DNA from: Fimbriimonadales bacterium
GTDB lineage: Bacteria > Armatimonadota > Fimbriimonadia > Fimbriimonadales > ATM1
Direction of reading: 5' to 3'
Assembly: GCA_026129745.1 (NCBI GenBank)
Contig: JAHCHL010000009.1
Span: forward strand, 1 to 64,000
Length of the DNA: 64,000 nucleotides
Shown one piece after another: positions 45,730-54,155 of this stretch; position 1 is the stretch's first letter; every line of letters begins with the position of its first letter. The position numbers and the translations under genes were made by a program. Under the pieces are notes generated by a model, which was given only the letters and a program-made list of their open reading frames with translations, ran no database searches and was not told where the DNA came from.

Positions 45730-46317
45730 GTGTCGGAAGAGCAAGAGGCGCCCAAAGTCGAAGGTAAGAAGTCGAGCAAGCTGCTCGTGATCATCCTGCT
45801 CGCCGTTGTATTGGGCGGTGGCGGATTCTTTGGATTTAAGGTCATGAATGCGGGGTCAGCAAAGGAAAAAGGGCCTCTTAAAGTGGGTTCCACGGTCGAG
45901 CTGCAGGAGTTTCTAGTCAATCTGGCTGACGGCAAGACCTTCCTAAAAGCTGGGATCGCTCTTGGCATCGCAGAGGGAATGAAATTTGGCCATGGAGGAG
46001 ATGGACACGGTGACGGGGCAGCCGAACCGCCCGAAGTTCGCGACGCCATTATCATGATCTTGACCTCTAAACAACCATCCGACTTAGCGACGACGGAAGG
46101 CAAGGAACAACTGAAGCGCGAGATCATTTTGAGCCTGAATCGGCTACTCAATCATCACTCCGGACATCCCAAACCTGAGGAAAAGCCGGATTCTTCCGAT
46201 AAGCCAACAGAGAGCCCTCATCAGGAAACCGAGGGCAACAAGGTTTCGGAGGAAGAGCCAAACCGTGGACCCGTCCTCGAGGTGTACTTCACCTCGTTTG
46301 CGACACAAAGGTACTAA
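45730..46317 (+). CDS. fliL: Flagellar basal body-associated protein FliL
   Basis: A 195-residue protein with a GTG start. A single membrane helix at about residues 18-36 (LLVIILLAVVLGGGGFFGF) and the periplasmic stomatin-like domain (LQEFLVNLADGKTFLKAGIALGI) are typical; it surrounds the stator and affects motor function. The final strand VLEVYFTSFATQRY corresponds to the FliL end. Two features are unusual: a His/Gly/Asp-rich loop (FGHGGDGHGDG) and a charged insertion of about 40 residues before the last strand. First gene of fliLMNOPQR-flhB. Confidence 0.85.
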   Translation: MSEEQEAPKVEGKKSSKLLVIILLAVVLGGGGFFGFKVMNAGSAKEKGPLKVGSTVELQEFLVNLADGKTFLKAGIALGIAEGMKFGHGGDGHGDGAAEPPEVRDAIIMILTSKQPSDLATTEGKEQLKREIILSLNRLLNHHSGHPKPEEKPDSSDKPTESPHQETEGNKVSEEEPNRGPVLEVYFTSFATQRY

Positions 46318-46347
46318 GCCTGTCGGCTCTTCCGCTGGGAAGAGCAC

Positions 46348-47385
46348 GTGGCCGACATACTATCGCCAGAAGAGATCGAAGCGCTTCTAACCTCCCTTTC
46401 AGGAGAGGAAGGCGAGGGAGCGTCTGAACCGGACTTGGGGCCGTCTCCTGCGGCTGTTAGAAAGTCCGACTTGAACGACCAAAGTGCCAGCGCCAAGTCT
46501 GCGAAAGCGCACCGGAATTACGAAATCTACGACTTTCGACGCCCGGACAAGCTTTCCAAAGAGCAGATTCGCACTCTTAGCATGATCCACGAAACAATGG
46601 CCCGCTTGACAAGCAGCGGGCTTGCAGGGTTTCTTCGGGCACCGGTTCAAGTTGAACTGATGTCGGTCGAGCAAGTCCCGTATGAGGAGTACCTGCGCAG
46701 CATCAACCAATCCGTTTTCACGATCCTTTCGCTTGCCCCATTGAGCGGTCAGGCAGTCCTTGAGTTGGAATTTGGGTTGATCTTTGGAATGATCGATCGA
46801 ATGCTCGGAGGCCCTGGCAAGACGATCAATCGGTCTTCCCTAACAGAAATCGAAAGACCGCTTGTCAGTCAATTAGTCGAAAAGGTGCTTGCTTCGCTCA
46901 AAAGTTCATGGGAAGCAGTTGTTATTGTGAACCCACGCACAGAGGGCATGGAAACGAGCGCCCAGTTCGTTCAAGTCGCTCCTCCGACTGACATCGCTTT
47001 GATGGTCTTGTTCGAAGTAAAGGTCGGACAGATGAGAGGCGCAATGAGTCTTTGCATTCCTTACCTCGTTCTGAAGCCCATTGCTGGCAAACTCGCAGGT
47101 CAGAAGTGGGCAGCAGCGGCCGGGCGAAAACGCACACTTGCCCATCGCAGACACTTGTCGATGCACCTGACAAAAACCGAAGTACCTTGCAGAATCGAGT
47201 TAGGTCGAGTGACGATCGGCATACGCGAATTCCTAAACCTTCAACCAGGAAACATTCTGACAGTGGATCGCAAGCGGAGCGACGCAGCAACGATCTATGT
47301 CAAGGACATTCCAAAGTTCCGCGCACGACCCGTCCGGACTGGCGGGAAACTCGCCGTTCAAGTGATAGGGGAACACACCGAGTAA
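46348..47385 (+). CDS. fliM: Flagellar motor switch protein FliM
   Basis: A 345-residue C-ring protein, GTG start preceded by GGGAAGAG. The N-terminus ADILSPEEIEALL is the CheY-P binding segment, the middle CheC-like domain contains NYEIYDFRRPDKLSKEQIRTLSMIHETMARL and GGPGK, and the C-terminal SpoA domain spans about 265-340 (VPCRIELGRVTIGIREFLNLQPGNILTVDR). It determines rotation direction and links to the cytoplasmic receiver signal. Confidence 0.94.
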   Translation: MADILSPEEIEALLTSLSGEEGEGASEPDLGPSPAAVRKSDLNDQSASAKSAKAHRNYEIYDFRRPDKLSKEQIRTLSMIHETMARLTSSGLAGFLRAPVQVELMSVEQVPYEEYLRSINQSVFTILSLAPLSGQAVLELEFGLIFGMIDRMLGGPGKTINRSSLTEIERPLVSQLVEKVLASLKSSWEAVVIVNPRTEGMETSAQFVQVAPPTDIALMVLFEVKVGQMRGAMSLCIPYLVLKPIAGKLAGQKWAAAAGRKRTLAHRRHLSMHLTKTEVPCRIELGRVTIGIREFLNLQPGNILTVDRKRSDAATIYVKDIPKFRARPVRTGGKLAVQVIGEHTE

Positions 47386-47397
47386 AGGACAAAACAT

Positions 47398-48291
47398 ATG
47401 CCCACGATCAAACCTGAAATCATCAACAAATTCGCAGACGCTCAGCCAACAATCTGGGCAGAAGTCAGCAAGAGCGCAACCGAAAAGTTCGGTCGCGATA
47501 TCGGATTCACATCTCCGCTCACAATAGGGTCGCGCCCGGAAGACGCTGCGGGTGAAATCCATGGACCTATGCTCGTCATTCAGTTCGCGTTTGAGCAGCA
47601 CCCAAACGAAACGCAGTCCCTCTTGCTCCCACAGGAAATGGCAAAGCACTTGATCGCAGCTGCAACGGGAACGCACCTTGAGGATATAACCCCTGAAGCG
47701 ATTGAGAACGTCAAGGGTTACTTCTTGGCATTCCACGAAGGATTAGTTCACGGAATTCAAGCAGCTAAGGGTGAATCCGTCAATTCAACTGAGGCGTCTT
47801 GCACAATTCAGATTTTCACTCTGCCGCCAAATTTGCAGGCCTCTGATGAAATCGTTCGCGTACAAGTTGGTATCACGCTGGATGATCAATCCAGCATCGC
47901 AACGTGGCTGCTGGATGAAGCCACAATGCGAACGATTCTCGGATTGCAAGTTGGTGCCGCAGACGAAGACATCGAATCGGAACTAGATTCTCAGCAAACA
48001 TCCAAGATCGCTTCGCGCGAAGAGCGCGATATGGAGATTCTTCTCGACATCCCATTGGAGCTAAGCGTTGAGCTTGGTAGAGTTTCACTCCTTGTTCAAG
48101 ACGTAATCGACCTCAGTGCAGGAAGCATCGTTGAGTTGGACAAATCAGCAGGCGAGCCTGTAGATGTCCTTGTCAACGGAAGGCTGGTCGCCCATGGCGA
48201 GGTTGTCGTGATTGAAGACAACTTCGGTGTGCGGATTACCGAAATTGTAAGTCCACAAGAACGCGTCCATCGACTTGGAGAAGCTGCGTGA
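47398..48291 (+). CDS. fliN: Flagellar motor switch protein FliN/FliY, long form
   Basis: A 297-residue protein. The C-terminal SpoA domain (about 212-286, LLDIPLELSVELGRVSLLVQDVIDLSAGSIVELDK) is the FliN domain. The N-terminal 190 residues resemble the CheC/FliY-like phosphatase-type domain, for example PEAIENVKGYFLAFHEGLVHGI, which short FliN proteins lack. The clear CheC E-x-x-N phosphatase motif is represented at most by E103-N104. It ends in GTGA, overlapping fliO by 4 nt. Confidence 0.88.
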   Translation: MPTIKPEIINKFADAQPTIWAEVSKSATEKFGRDIGFTSPLTIGSRPEDAAGEIHGPMLVIQFAFEQHPNETQSLLLPQEMAKHLIAAATGTHLEDITPEAIENVKGYFLAFHEGLVHGIQAAKGESVNSTEASCTIQIFTLPPNLQASDEIVRVQVGITLDDQSSIATWLLDEATMRTILGLQVGAADEDIESELDSQQTSKIASREERDMEILLDIPLELSVELGRVSLLVQDVIDLSAGSIVELDKSAGEPVDVLVNGRLVAHGEVVVIEDNFGVRITEIVSPQERVHRLGEAA

Positions 48292-48749
48292 TCCAATTCG
48301 CCCAAAGCGATTTGTCGGGCATTCAAGGCCTGCGTGAAGATGCCACGACTCCCATGCAGGAGGCGGCCGGTGGGATTGGATTTCAATCTCTCGCTCAGCT
48401 GCTCATTGCGCTCGCCATTGTTGTGATCTTGATCCGATGGCTGGTTCCGAAATACGCTTCAAAGTTTGGTAAAAAGTCGAAACTGAGCGTTGACAATCCA
48501 GACATTGAGGAACTCGGAATGCTGACGCTCGGAGCGAATCAAGCCCACTTGATCAAGGTGCGAGGGCGTACGCTCCTTGTAGGATCGGGCACACAAGGTG
48601 TTTCGCTGCTGGCCGACTTAACTGAAGAGTCCGGCGTGTTCCATCTCCCGATTCAGGAGGCAGCGGCCCCAAAGCCACAGGCCTATGTGGAGTCCAGTCA
48701 AACCGATTTCGATTCGGTCCTCGAAAGGCTAAACAGGCTAAGCGCATGA
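48288..48749 (+). CDS. fliO: Flagellar biosynthetic protein FliO-like
   Basis: A 153-residue protein with a GTG start overlapping fliN. One membrane helix (about residues 36-50, LAQLLIALAIVVILIRWLVP) and a cytoplasmic SH3-like part LGMLTLGANQAHLIKVRGRTLLVGSGTQGVSLLADL match FliO, which helps assemble the FliP ring. FliO is poorly conserved; the assignment rests on this pattern and position between fliN and fliP. Confidence 0.82.
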   Translation: MIQFAQSDLSGIQGLREDATTPMQEAAGGIGFQSLAQLLIALAIVVILIRWLVPKYASKFGKKSKLSVDNPDIEELGMLTLGANQAHLIKVRGRTLLVGSGTQGVSLLADLTEESGVFHLPIQEAAAPKPQAYVESSQTDFDSVLERLNRLSA

Positions 48750-49504
48750 AAGGCGTTCTGAGGTTCTCTTCGGTCGTTCTGATCTTGCTTATTGGTGCCG
48801 CGGCAATCGCTCAGTCCGTTGGTGGAGAGACCGCGATACCGAGTGTTCGTTTCGGTATCGATAGCGCAAAGAATCCGGAGGAAGTTGCGAGCAGCCTCCA
48901 AATTCTCGGCATTCTTACCATTCTGAGCCTTGCACCTGCTCTTCTCGTAATGACGACTGCATTCACTCGCATCGTCGTCGTTTTTTCCTTCTTGAGAACC
49001 GCGCTTGGTACACCATCTATCCCACCGAATCAAGTCGTCATTGGTCTAAGCCTATTTCTTACTTTCTATGTCATGGCCCCAACTTTCGACAATCTTAACG
49101 ACCAAGCCGTTCAGCCTTACATGCGCAAAGAGATCTCCTTCGACCAGGCAAAGGACAAGGCTTGGTCGTCGATGCGCGACTTTATGATCAGACAGACTTA
49201 CAAAAAGGACTTGGCCCTCTTTGCAAACATGAGCGGCAAGCAATACGAAAGCGTGGAAGACGTCGGCTGGCAAGAACTTATTCCAGCGTTTGTGCTCAGC
49301 GAGCTCAAGACTGCATTCATCATCGGCTTTTACATCTTCGTGCCATTCCTCGTCATTGACCTTGTGGTTGCAAGCACACTCATGAGCATGGGCATGATGA
49401 TGCTTCCTCCCGCAATCGTCTCATTGCCCGCGAAAGTTCTGGTGTTCCTTCTTGCTGATGGCTGGACATTGATAGTCCAAGCCCTTATCGGAGGCTTTCG
49501 ATGA
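48746..49504 (+). CDS. fliP: Flagellar biosynthetic protein FliP
   Basis: A 252-residue export-gate core protein with a cleavable signal peptide (MKGVLRFSSVVLILLIGAAA). Conserved regions are LAPALLVMTTAFTRIVVVFSFLRTALGTPSIPPNQVVIGLSLFLTF (TAFTRIVVVFSFLR in particular) and PAFVLSELKTAFIIGFYIFVPFLVIDLVVAS. Overlaps fliO by 4 nt. Confidence 0.96.
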   Translation: MKGVLRFSSVVLILLIGAAAIAQSVGGETAIPSVRFGIDSAKNPEEVASSLQILGILTILSLAPALLVMTTAFTRIVVVFSFLRTALGTPSIPPNQVVIGLSLFLTFYVMAPTFDNLNDQAVQPYMRKEISFDQAKDKAWSSMRDFMIRQTYKKDLALFANMSGKQYESVEDVGWQELIPAFVLSELKTAFIIGFYIFVPFLVIDLVVASTLMSMGMMMLPPAIVSLPAKVLVFLLADGWTLIVQALIGGFR

Positions 49505-49770
49505 ATCAAAGCGACGTAATGGAGTTCAGCAGATCCGCGATTCAAGTCGCGATCTCGCTTTCTTTGCCAATTCTCGGTCTGACGCTTATCGCTGGGTTGC
49601 TTGTGGCAGTCTTTCAAGCTGTCACTCAAGTCCAAGAAATGACGCTGACGTACGTGCCCAAGATTCTTGCAGCTATCCTCGCGCTAACGCTCTTTGGATC
49701 ATGGATGCTTTCGACGATTGTCAGCTTCACTCAACAGTCATTCTCCTCGATTGAACGCGTAACAAAGTGA
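49501..49770 (+). CDS. fliQ: Flagellar biosynthetic protein FliQ
   Basis: An 89-residue protein of two helices, forming the export gate with FliP and FliR. LSLPILGLTLIAGLLVAVFQAVTQVQEMTLTYVPKILA contains the conserved GLLVAVFQAVTQVQEMTLTYVPK (core QAVTQVQEMTL). Overlaps fliP and fliR by 4 nt each. Confidence 0.96.
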   Translation: MNQSDVMEFSRSAIQVAISLSLPILGLTLIAGLLVAVFQAVTQVQEMTLTYVPKILAAILALTLFGSWMLSTIVSFTQQSFSSIERVTK

Positions 49771-50519
49771 GTCTAGACAGCGCACTGTTGGCAGCATTCT
49801 TTGCGGCGTTCCTGCGGACGTCCGCGATGGTCCTTGCAGCGCCGCTCTTTGGCGGCAATGGAACTCCCGTGATTGTGAGAATCTTCTTTGCTGCGGCACT
49901 AAGCCTGTGCCTCACACCAATTCTCTATGGTCAAGTCTCCATTCCTTCCGACGCTTTGTCGCTGCTCTTCTTCGCTGGCAAAGAAATAGCATGCGGCCTG
50001 CTCATTGGAGTTGCGGTGCAGTTCGTCTTGTGGGCAGCTGAGATCGCAGGCAACTTTCTCGATATGCAGGTGGGTTTTGGTCTCGCGTCTGTTCTCGTTC
50101 CAAATCAGTCATTGCCATCAACTGTGATCTCGAAATTCAAATTTATGCTTGCCCTCGTATTGCTCGTCACCGTTAACGGTCATCACCTTCTTGTGCAAGC
50201 GCTTGTTACGAGCTATCGAGCCGGCGATTCGATCACCATGGCAACAGCATTCGATCAAGTGCTTACGGGTCTCGGCACCATGTCCTTACTCGCAATCCAG
50301 ATTGCCGCTCCTGTTGCGGCCGTTGCATTCGTCGTTGACGCCTCATTAGGAATTGTCAGCAGAGCTGTCCCGCAAATCAACATTCTGATGGTAGGAATCC
50401 CAGGAAAACTCTTGGCAGGAATTGTCGCAGTTGGCATTGCGTTGCCTGCACTTGCTGCAGGCGTGTCCCGTGGCGTAGAAATCGCGGCCGAGGCGCTCGG
50501 CAAGACATTTGCAGGATAA
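49767..50519 (+). CDS. fliR: Flagellar biosynthetic protein FliR
   Basis: A 250-residue export-gate protein with six or more helices; GTG start at 49767 overlapping fliQ. Conserved FLRTSAMVLAAPLFGG, KEIACGLLIGVAVQFVLWAAEIAGNFLDMQVGFGLASV and VPQINILMVGIPGKL are present. Ends 3 bp before flhB. Confidence 0.95.
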   Translation: MSLDSALLAAFFAAFLRTSAMVLAAPLFGGNGTPVIVRIFFAAALSLCLTPILYGQVSIPSDALSLLFFAGKEIACGLLIGVAVQFVLWAAEIAGNFLDMQVGFGLASVLVPNQSLPSTVISKFKFMLALVLLVTVNGHHLLVQALVTSYRAGDSITMATAFDQVLTGLGTMSLLAIQIAAPVAAVAFVVDASLGIVSRAVPQINILMVGIPGKLLAGIVAVGIALPALAAGVSRGVEIAAEALGKTFAG

Positions 50520-50522
50520 AGC

Positions 50523-51587
50523 ATGGCAGAGCAGCAAACAGGGGAACGTACAGAACAAGCGACGCCGCGTAAGCGTAAACAGGCTCGCGAAAAAGGAACG
50601 GTCGCGCGCTCGACAGACCTCAATTCATCCTCCGTGATGTTCGCGCTTGCGATCCTTCTGCCGACTCTCGCCGCAGGAGCAGCTTCAGCGATGCTGCAGT
50701 CAATGAGAAATGGGCTTACCGTTTCTGAAGCGACCGCAGACATCGGTGCAGTCGGCGCTCATTTTTGGTCAACTGTCCAGCCTATGATTGCACCCCTTAT
50801 TCCCATCCTCATCGTCAGCGTCGTAACTGGTGTCAGCGTCGGTTTCATGCAAGTGGGATTCAAGCCAACCTTGCAGCCGTTACAGCCAAAACTCGAACGA
50901 CTTAACCCGGTCAATGGCTTCAAGCGCTTGTTATCTCGGCAGTCAGCTTTCGAGTTTCTCAAAACAGTCATTAAACTCATCCTCATCGGATACATTGCCT
51001 TTGCAGACGTCAAGGCGAATCAAGATGAGCTGCTGGGACTCGCGGGTCTTGCGCCGAGGGCAGCTATCGGGTGGACAGGAGCATTCATAGCAGGAATCTT
51101 TCTAAAAGTTGCTCTTGCATGGCTCGTGCTTGGTGTCATCGATTACCTCTTTCAGAGGCGTACCGTTGAAAGGCAGATTATGATGACCAAGGACGAAGTG
51201 AAACGCGAAATGAAAGAAACAGAGACATCGCCCGAACTTCGCTCAGAAATGCACCGACGACGTCAGCGCCTCGCTCGGTCACGCATGATGCAGAACGTCA
51301 AACACGCCGATGTAGTCGTCACGAACCCCACCGAATACGCTATTGCACTAAAGTACGACCCCAAAAAGCACGCCTCGCCAATCTGCCTCGCAAAAGGCAG
51401 ACACCTAACCGCAGAACGAATTCGTGAGGAAGCGAAAAAGGGTCGCGTTCCAATCGTTCCCAATCCTCCGTTGGCGCGCTCACTCTATGAGCAAGTCGAG
51501 GTCGGAGACCAAGTGCCGGTCCAACTCTTCCAAGCCGTTGCCGAAGTGCTTGCATATGTCTTCCGACTGAAGGGCAGAAGAGTCTAG
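50523..51587 (+). CDS. flhB: Flagellar export switch protein FlhB, variant cleavage motif
   Basis: A 354-residue protein with four membrane helices and a cytoplasmic FlhBC domain that switches export from rod/hook to filament subunits. The N-terminus QTGERTEQATPRKRKQAREKG is typical (EQATPRKRKQAREKG in particular). The autocleavage site, normally Asn-Pro-Thr-His, reads NPTE (residues 268-271, Asn268-Pro269); cleavage occurs between Asn and Pro, and the following His is usually kept. The rest of the site (YAIALKYDPKKHASP) is normal. A strong terminator follows; flhA is not in the window. Confidence 0.95.
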   Translation: MAEQQTGERTEQATPRKRKQAREKGTVARSTDLNSSSVMFALAILLPTLAAGAASAMLQSMRNGLTVSEATADIGAVGAHFWSTVQPMIAPLIPILIVSVVTGVSVGFMQVGFKPTLQPLQPKLERLNPVNGFKRLLSRQSAFEFLKTVIKLILIGYIAFADVKANQDELLGLAGLAPRAAIGWTGAFIAGIFLKVALAWLVLGVIDYLFQRRTVERQIMMTKDEVKREMKETETSPELRSEMHRRRQRLARSRMMQNVKHADVVVTNPTEYAIALKYDPKKHASPICLAKGRHLTAERIREEAKKGRVPIVPNPPLARSLYEQVEVGDQVPVQLFQAVAEVLAYVFRLKGRRV

Positions 51588-51592
51588 AAAGA

Positions 51593-51623
51593 GGATCGCC
51601 CTGAGCAGTGCTCAGGGCGATCC
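51593..51623 (+). terminator. Terminator hairpin after flhB
   Basis: GGATCGCCCTGAGCA (51593-51607) and TGCTCAGGGCGATCC (51609-51623) are perfectly complementary. The realistic fold is a 13-bp stem with a 5-nt loop, 5 nt after the flhB stop. The sequence is symmetric, so it can also act on transcripts of the convergent redoxin gene. A second small hairpin CCAACT-TT-AGTTGG follows at 51640-51653. Confidence 0.8.
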
Positions 51624-51645
51624 ATTGGGCAACTTGCGTCCAACT

Positions 51646-52965
51646 TTAGTTGGAATCTCTTAGCGCTGCTTCGATCTTCTTTCGAAACTCAGCGAACGAA
51701 GGTGCGCTGTATCCGATTTGAAGTCCCTTGACAGTTCCGTCACGTCCGATCAGTACCATGTGCGGTATCCCGGACACTCCGTAACTCGAGAAAGCGTCGT
51801 TCTCCGTAAAGAGCATTGGGAATGGCATATTGTGCTCCTTCAGGAACCCATCCATTTTCGCAAACTCTTGATCCGGAGTCAAGTCTCTCTCTGTGCCGTA
51901 ATATCCATAGAACCTTGTGATCATGACGACTTCGAAACCTTGATCTTTCAGATCGTCCCAAGTTTTTCTCACATCTGGATAGGACGCTTTGCAGGGACCG
52001 CACCAGTGGGCAGTGAATTGCAAGAGCACAACCTTGCCCTTCATGTCTTCGAGGCTCGTGAAGTTACCGTGCTGTCTTGAGAACGACAATGCGGGAGCCT
52101 TCGATTCAACGAGCGTCAACTGAGACTTCGTAGTCTGTGCCTGTCGAACAAGCGGATTGCCCGGCTCACTGTTTCTAATGAAGGAATCAAGGAGATCGAT
52201 CGCGTCCTTCTTGCGATCAGCTTCGGCAAACAACTCGGCCTTTCGTCGAACAAACGCAAACTTCAAGCTGTCATTAGCCGCGCTACCGTTCGCCTTCAGA
52301 ACTTCGACCATCTGCTCTTCTGTCATTGCGGAACCGTCACGATTCGTCGGATTGTTTCGCTTGTAGCTCGGCAGCATTCGCTGAGCATAGGCATCAGCGG
52401 TTTCATAGATGACTTGCTTTTCAACTGACTCGATTGCCTTGATGGCTGCATCGACTCCCTTTTCCTTTGCGATCGTTGCCGAATACGCCCCAAGAACCTG
52501 CCGAGCAAGTGTCTGACTTTCACTCCAGCCTGGAGCTTCGACTGCAGCAAGTACCATCAAGATCATGTCGGCCTCGCCCTGTGCGTTGCATGCGTTGAGC
52601 ATCAGCAGCTGTGCCTGAAACTTCTGCGCCGCCGAAGGATTGCTCTTTACGAACAATTCGCAAAGCTCGCAGGTTTCCTCATACTTCTGAGCGATAAAGA
52701 AAACCTGGGCCCAATCGTACGCATCTGCAGGACTGATCGACTTGATGTCGACTTTCGAAGTTGCTTCAGTCGCCATTTTCAGAATTTCAGCGTTCAGGGC
52801 TGCTTGATTGATTGGCGTTCCGGTCTCTCGGGCCTGCGTCGAGGCATTCATACGATGATCATTGATCGCCTTCAAAACGTCCTTCGGGTTTGGGGCTTGC
52901 GCCAATAGCGCAGAACACATAAATACAACTGCGGCTCCTGCCGCGAACCGAATCAGAGCTTTCAT
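51646..52965 (-). CDS. TlpA-like redoxin with long helical N-terminal domain
   Basis: A 439-residue exported protein. The ATG at 52965 gives a signal peptide (MKALIRFAAGAAVVFMCSAL, ending LAQ). Residues 25-270 are alpha-helical with repeats suggestive of a TPR-like array (YDWAQVFFIAQKYEETCELCELFVKSNPSA). The C-terminal 140 residues are a thioredoxin fold with Cys322-Gly-Pro-Cys325 (HWCGPCKASYPDV) and the cis-Pro loop SGIPHMVLI. It is a candidate periplasmic reductase receiving electrons from DsbD. The helical domain may recognise the client. Confidence 0.87.
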   Translation of the reverse strand: MKALIRFAAGAAVVFMCSALLAQAPNPKDVLKAINDHRMNASTQARETGTPINQAALNAEILKMATEATSKVDIKSISPADAYDWAQVFFIAQKYEETCELCELFVKSNPSAAQKFQAQLLMLNACNAQGEADMILMVLAAVEAPGWSESQTLARQVLGAYSATIAKEKGVDAAIKAIESVEKQVIYETADAYAQRMLPSYKRNNPTNRDGSAMTEEQMVEVLKANGSAANDSLKFAFVRRKAELFAEADRKKDAIDLLDSFIRNSEPGNPLVRQAQTTKSQLTLVESKAPALSFSRQHGNFTSLEDMKGKVVLLQFTAHWCGPCKASYPDVRKTWDDLKDQGFEVVMITRFYGYYGTERDLTPDQEFAKMDGFLKEHNMPFPMLFTENDAFSSYGVSGIPHMVLIGRDGTVKGLQIGYSAPSFAEFRKKIEAALRDSN

Positions 52966-53063
52966 GGATGCATGCACCTCTCTACTCAAACAGTACCCTA
53001 CCAGCGCTCAGTTCAGTTCCTGCACGTTCAAGGCCACCGCCGAGGCTATCATGGGGCCACGAA

Positions 53064-53768
53064 ATGAAGATCGACTTCGTCTCCCTGTTCCCTGAGTCAA
53101 TTTTGTCAGCGATCCGCCACAGCATGATCAAGCGCGCCGAAGAAAGCGGAGTCGTAACGTTCGGATCTGCCAACCCCCGGGATTTCACTCATGACGCCCA
53201 CCGGACCGTCGACGATGAACCCTACGGCGGAGGGCCGGGGATGGTCATGAAACCGGACGTCGTCGCCTCAGCCATAGAATCTGTCCTCACAGCGGACTCC
53301 GTCGTGATCCACACCGATCCCGCTGGAACGCTTTTCAACCAGTCGATGGCGCGAGATCTCGCTTCTGAAAAGCACCTCATCTTTCTGTGTGGCCACTATG
53401 AAGGTATCGATGAACGAGTCGTTCAGCGCTTCGCCAACCACCGCCTAAGCATTGGCGATTACGTCTTGACTGGGGGCGAGCTGCCAGCAGCAGTTATGGC
53501 CGACGCAATCGTGAGACTCATTCCAGGAGTACTCGGCTCTCCGGAATCCTTACGCGAAGACGCCTTTTCAGACGGCCTGCTCACCTACCCGCAATTCACG
53601 CGCCCAGACGTGTGGCAAGGCATGGCGGTTCCTGAAGTCCTCCTAAGCGGCAATCACGGCGAAATAGCCCGCTGGAGGAGAGCCGAAAGGCTCAAAGCGA
53701 CACGAATTCACAGGCCAGACCTGTTCGCCAAAGCCCCCCTTTCAAACGACGACCTTAGCCTGCTATAA
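53064..53768 (+). CDS. trmD: tRNA (guanine-N1)-methyltransferase TrmD
   Basis: A 234-residue SPOUT methyltransferase that makes m1G37 in tRNAs, needed to prevent frameshifting. The ATG at 53064 starts MKIDFVSLFPES as in the family. DDEPYGGGPGMVMKPD, FLCGHYEGIDERV and SIGDYVLTGGELPAAVMADAI form the knotted SAM site. TATCAT at about 53047-53052 is a possible -10 with an 11-nt gap. It lies upstream of rplS; rpsP and rimM, the common neighbours, are absent. Confidence 0.96.
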   Translation: MKIDFVSLFPESILSAIRHSMIKRAEESGVVTFGSANPRDFTHDAHRTVDDEPYGGGPGMVMKPDVVASAIESVLTADSVVIHTDPAGTLFNQSMARDLASEKHLIFLCGHYEGIDERVVQRFANHRLSIGDYVLTGGELPAAVMADAIVRLIPGVLGSPESLREDAFSDGLLTYPQFTRPDVWQGMAVPEVLLSGNHGEIARWRRAERLKATRIHRPDLFAKAPLSNDDLSLL

Positions 53769-53769
53769 T
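53741..53769 (+). promoter_or_regulatory. Promoter of rplS (TTCAAA-17-TATAAT)
   Basis: A -35-like TTCAAA at 53741-53746 and a perfect TATAAT at 53764-53769 with 17-bp spacing, overlapping the end of trmD. The leader of about 25 nt contains AGGAG before the rplS ATG, unlike the leaderless genes. Confidence 0.6.
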
Positions 53770-53801
53770 AGCGCCTCGGTTTCCCCAACCAGGAGTTTGC
53801 C

Positions 53802-54152
53802 ATGCGGAAGAGTGCCATTTTGGAAAGCGTCGCCCAGCCTCATCTTCGAGATGACTTGCCTGAGATCAACCCAGGCGATACCGTCAAGGTTCACGTTAGA
53901 GTCAGGGAAGGCGGCAAGGAGCGAATTCAGATTTTTGAAGGGACAGTCCTCGCCAAGAAGCATGGTGGCATCGCCGAGACGATCACAGTCCGCAAAGTCA
54001 GCCATGACGTTGGGGTTGAAAGAACTTTTCCCTTGCACTCCCCGATGATTGCCAAGTTCGAGGTCACTCGCCGAGGCAGGGTCCGAAGAGCCAAACTCTA
54101 CTACCTGAGGGGCAAAGTGGGCAAAGCAGCAAGGATCAAAGAGGCCCGCTAA
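53802..54152 (+). CDS. rplS: 50S ribosomal protein L19
   Basis: A 116-residue ribosomal protein at the 30S-50S interface. [28 protein letters not shown] and the C-terminal [25 protein letters not shown] are conserved ([10 protein letters not shown] in particular). AGGAG lies 7 bases before the ATG. Followed 3 bp later by lepB. Confidence 0.97.
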   Translation: MRKSAILESVAQPHLRDDLPEINPGDTVKVHVRVREGGKERIQIFEGTVLAKKHGGIAETITVRKVSHDVGVERTFPLHSPMIAKFEVTRRGRVRRAKLYYLRGKVGKAARIKEAR

Positions 54153-54155
54153 GCA

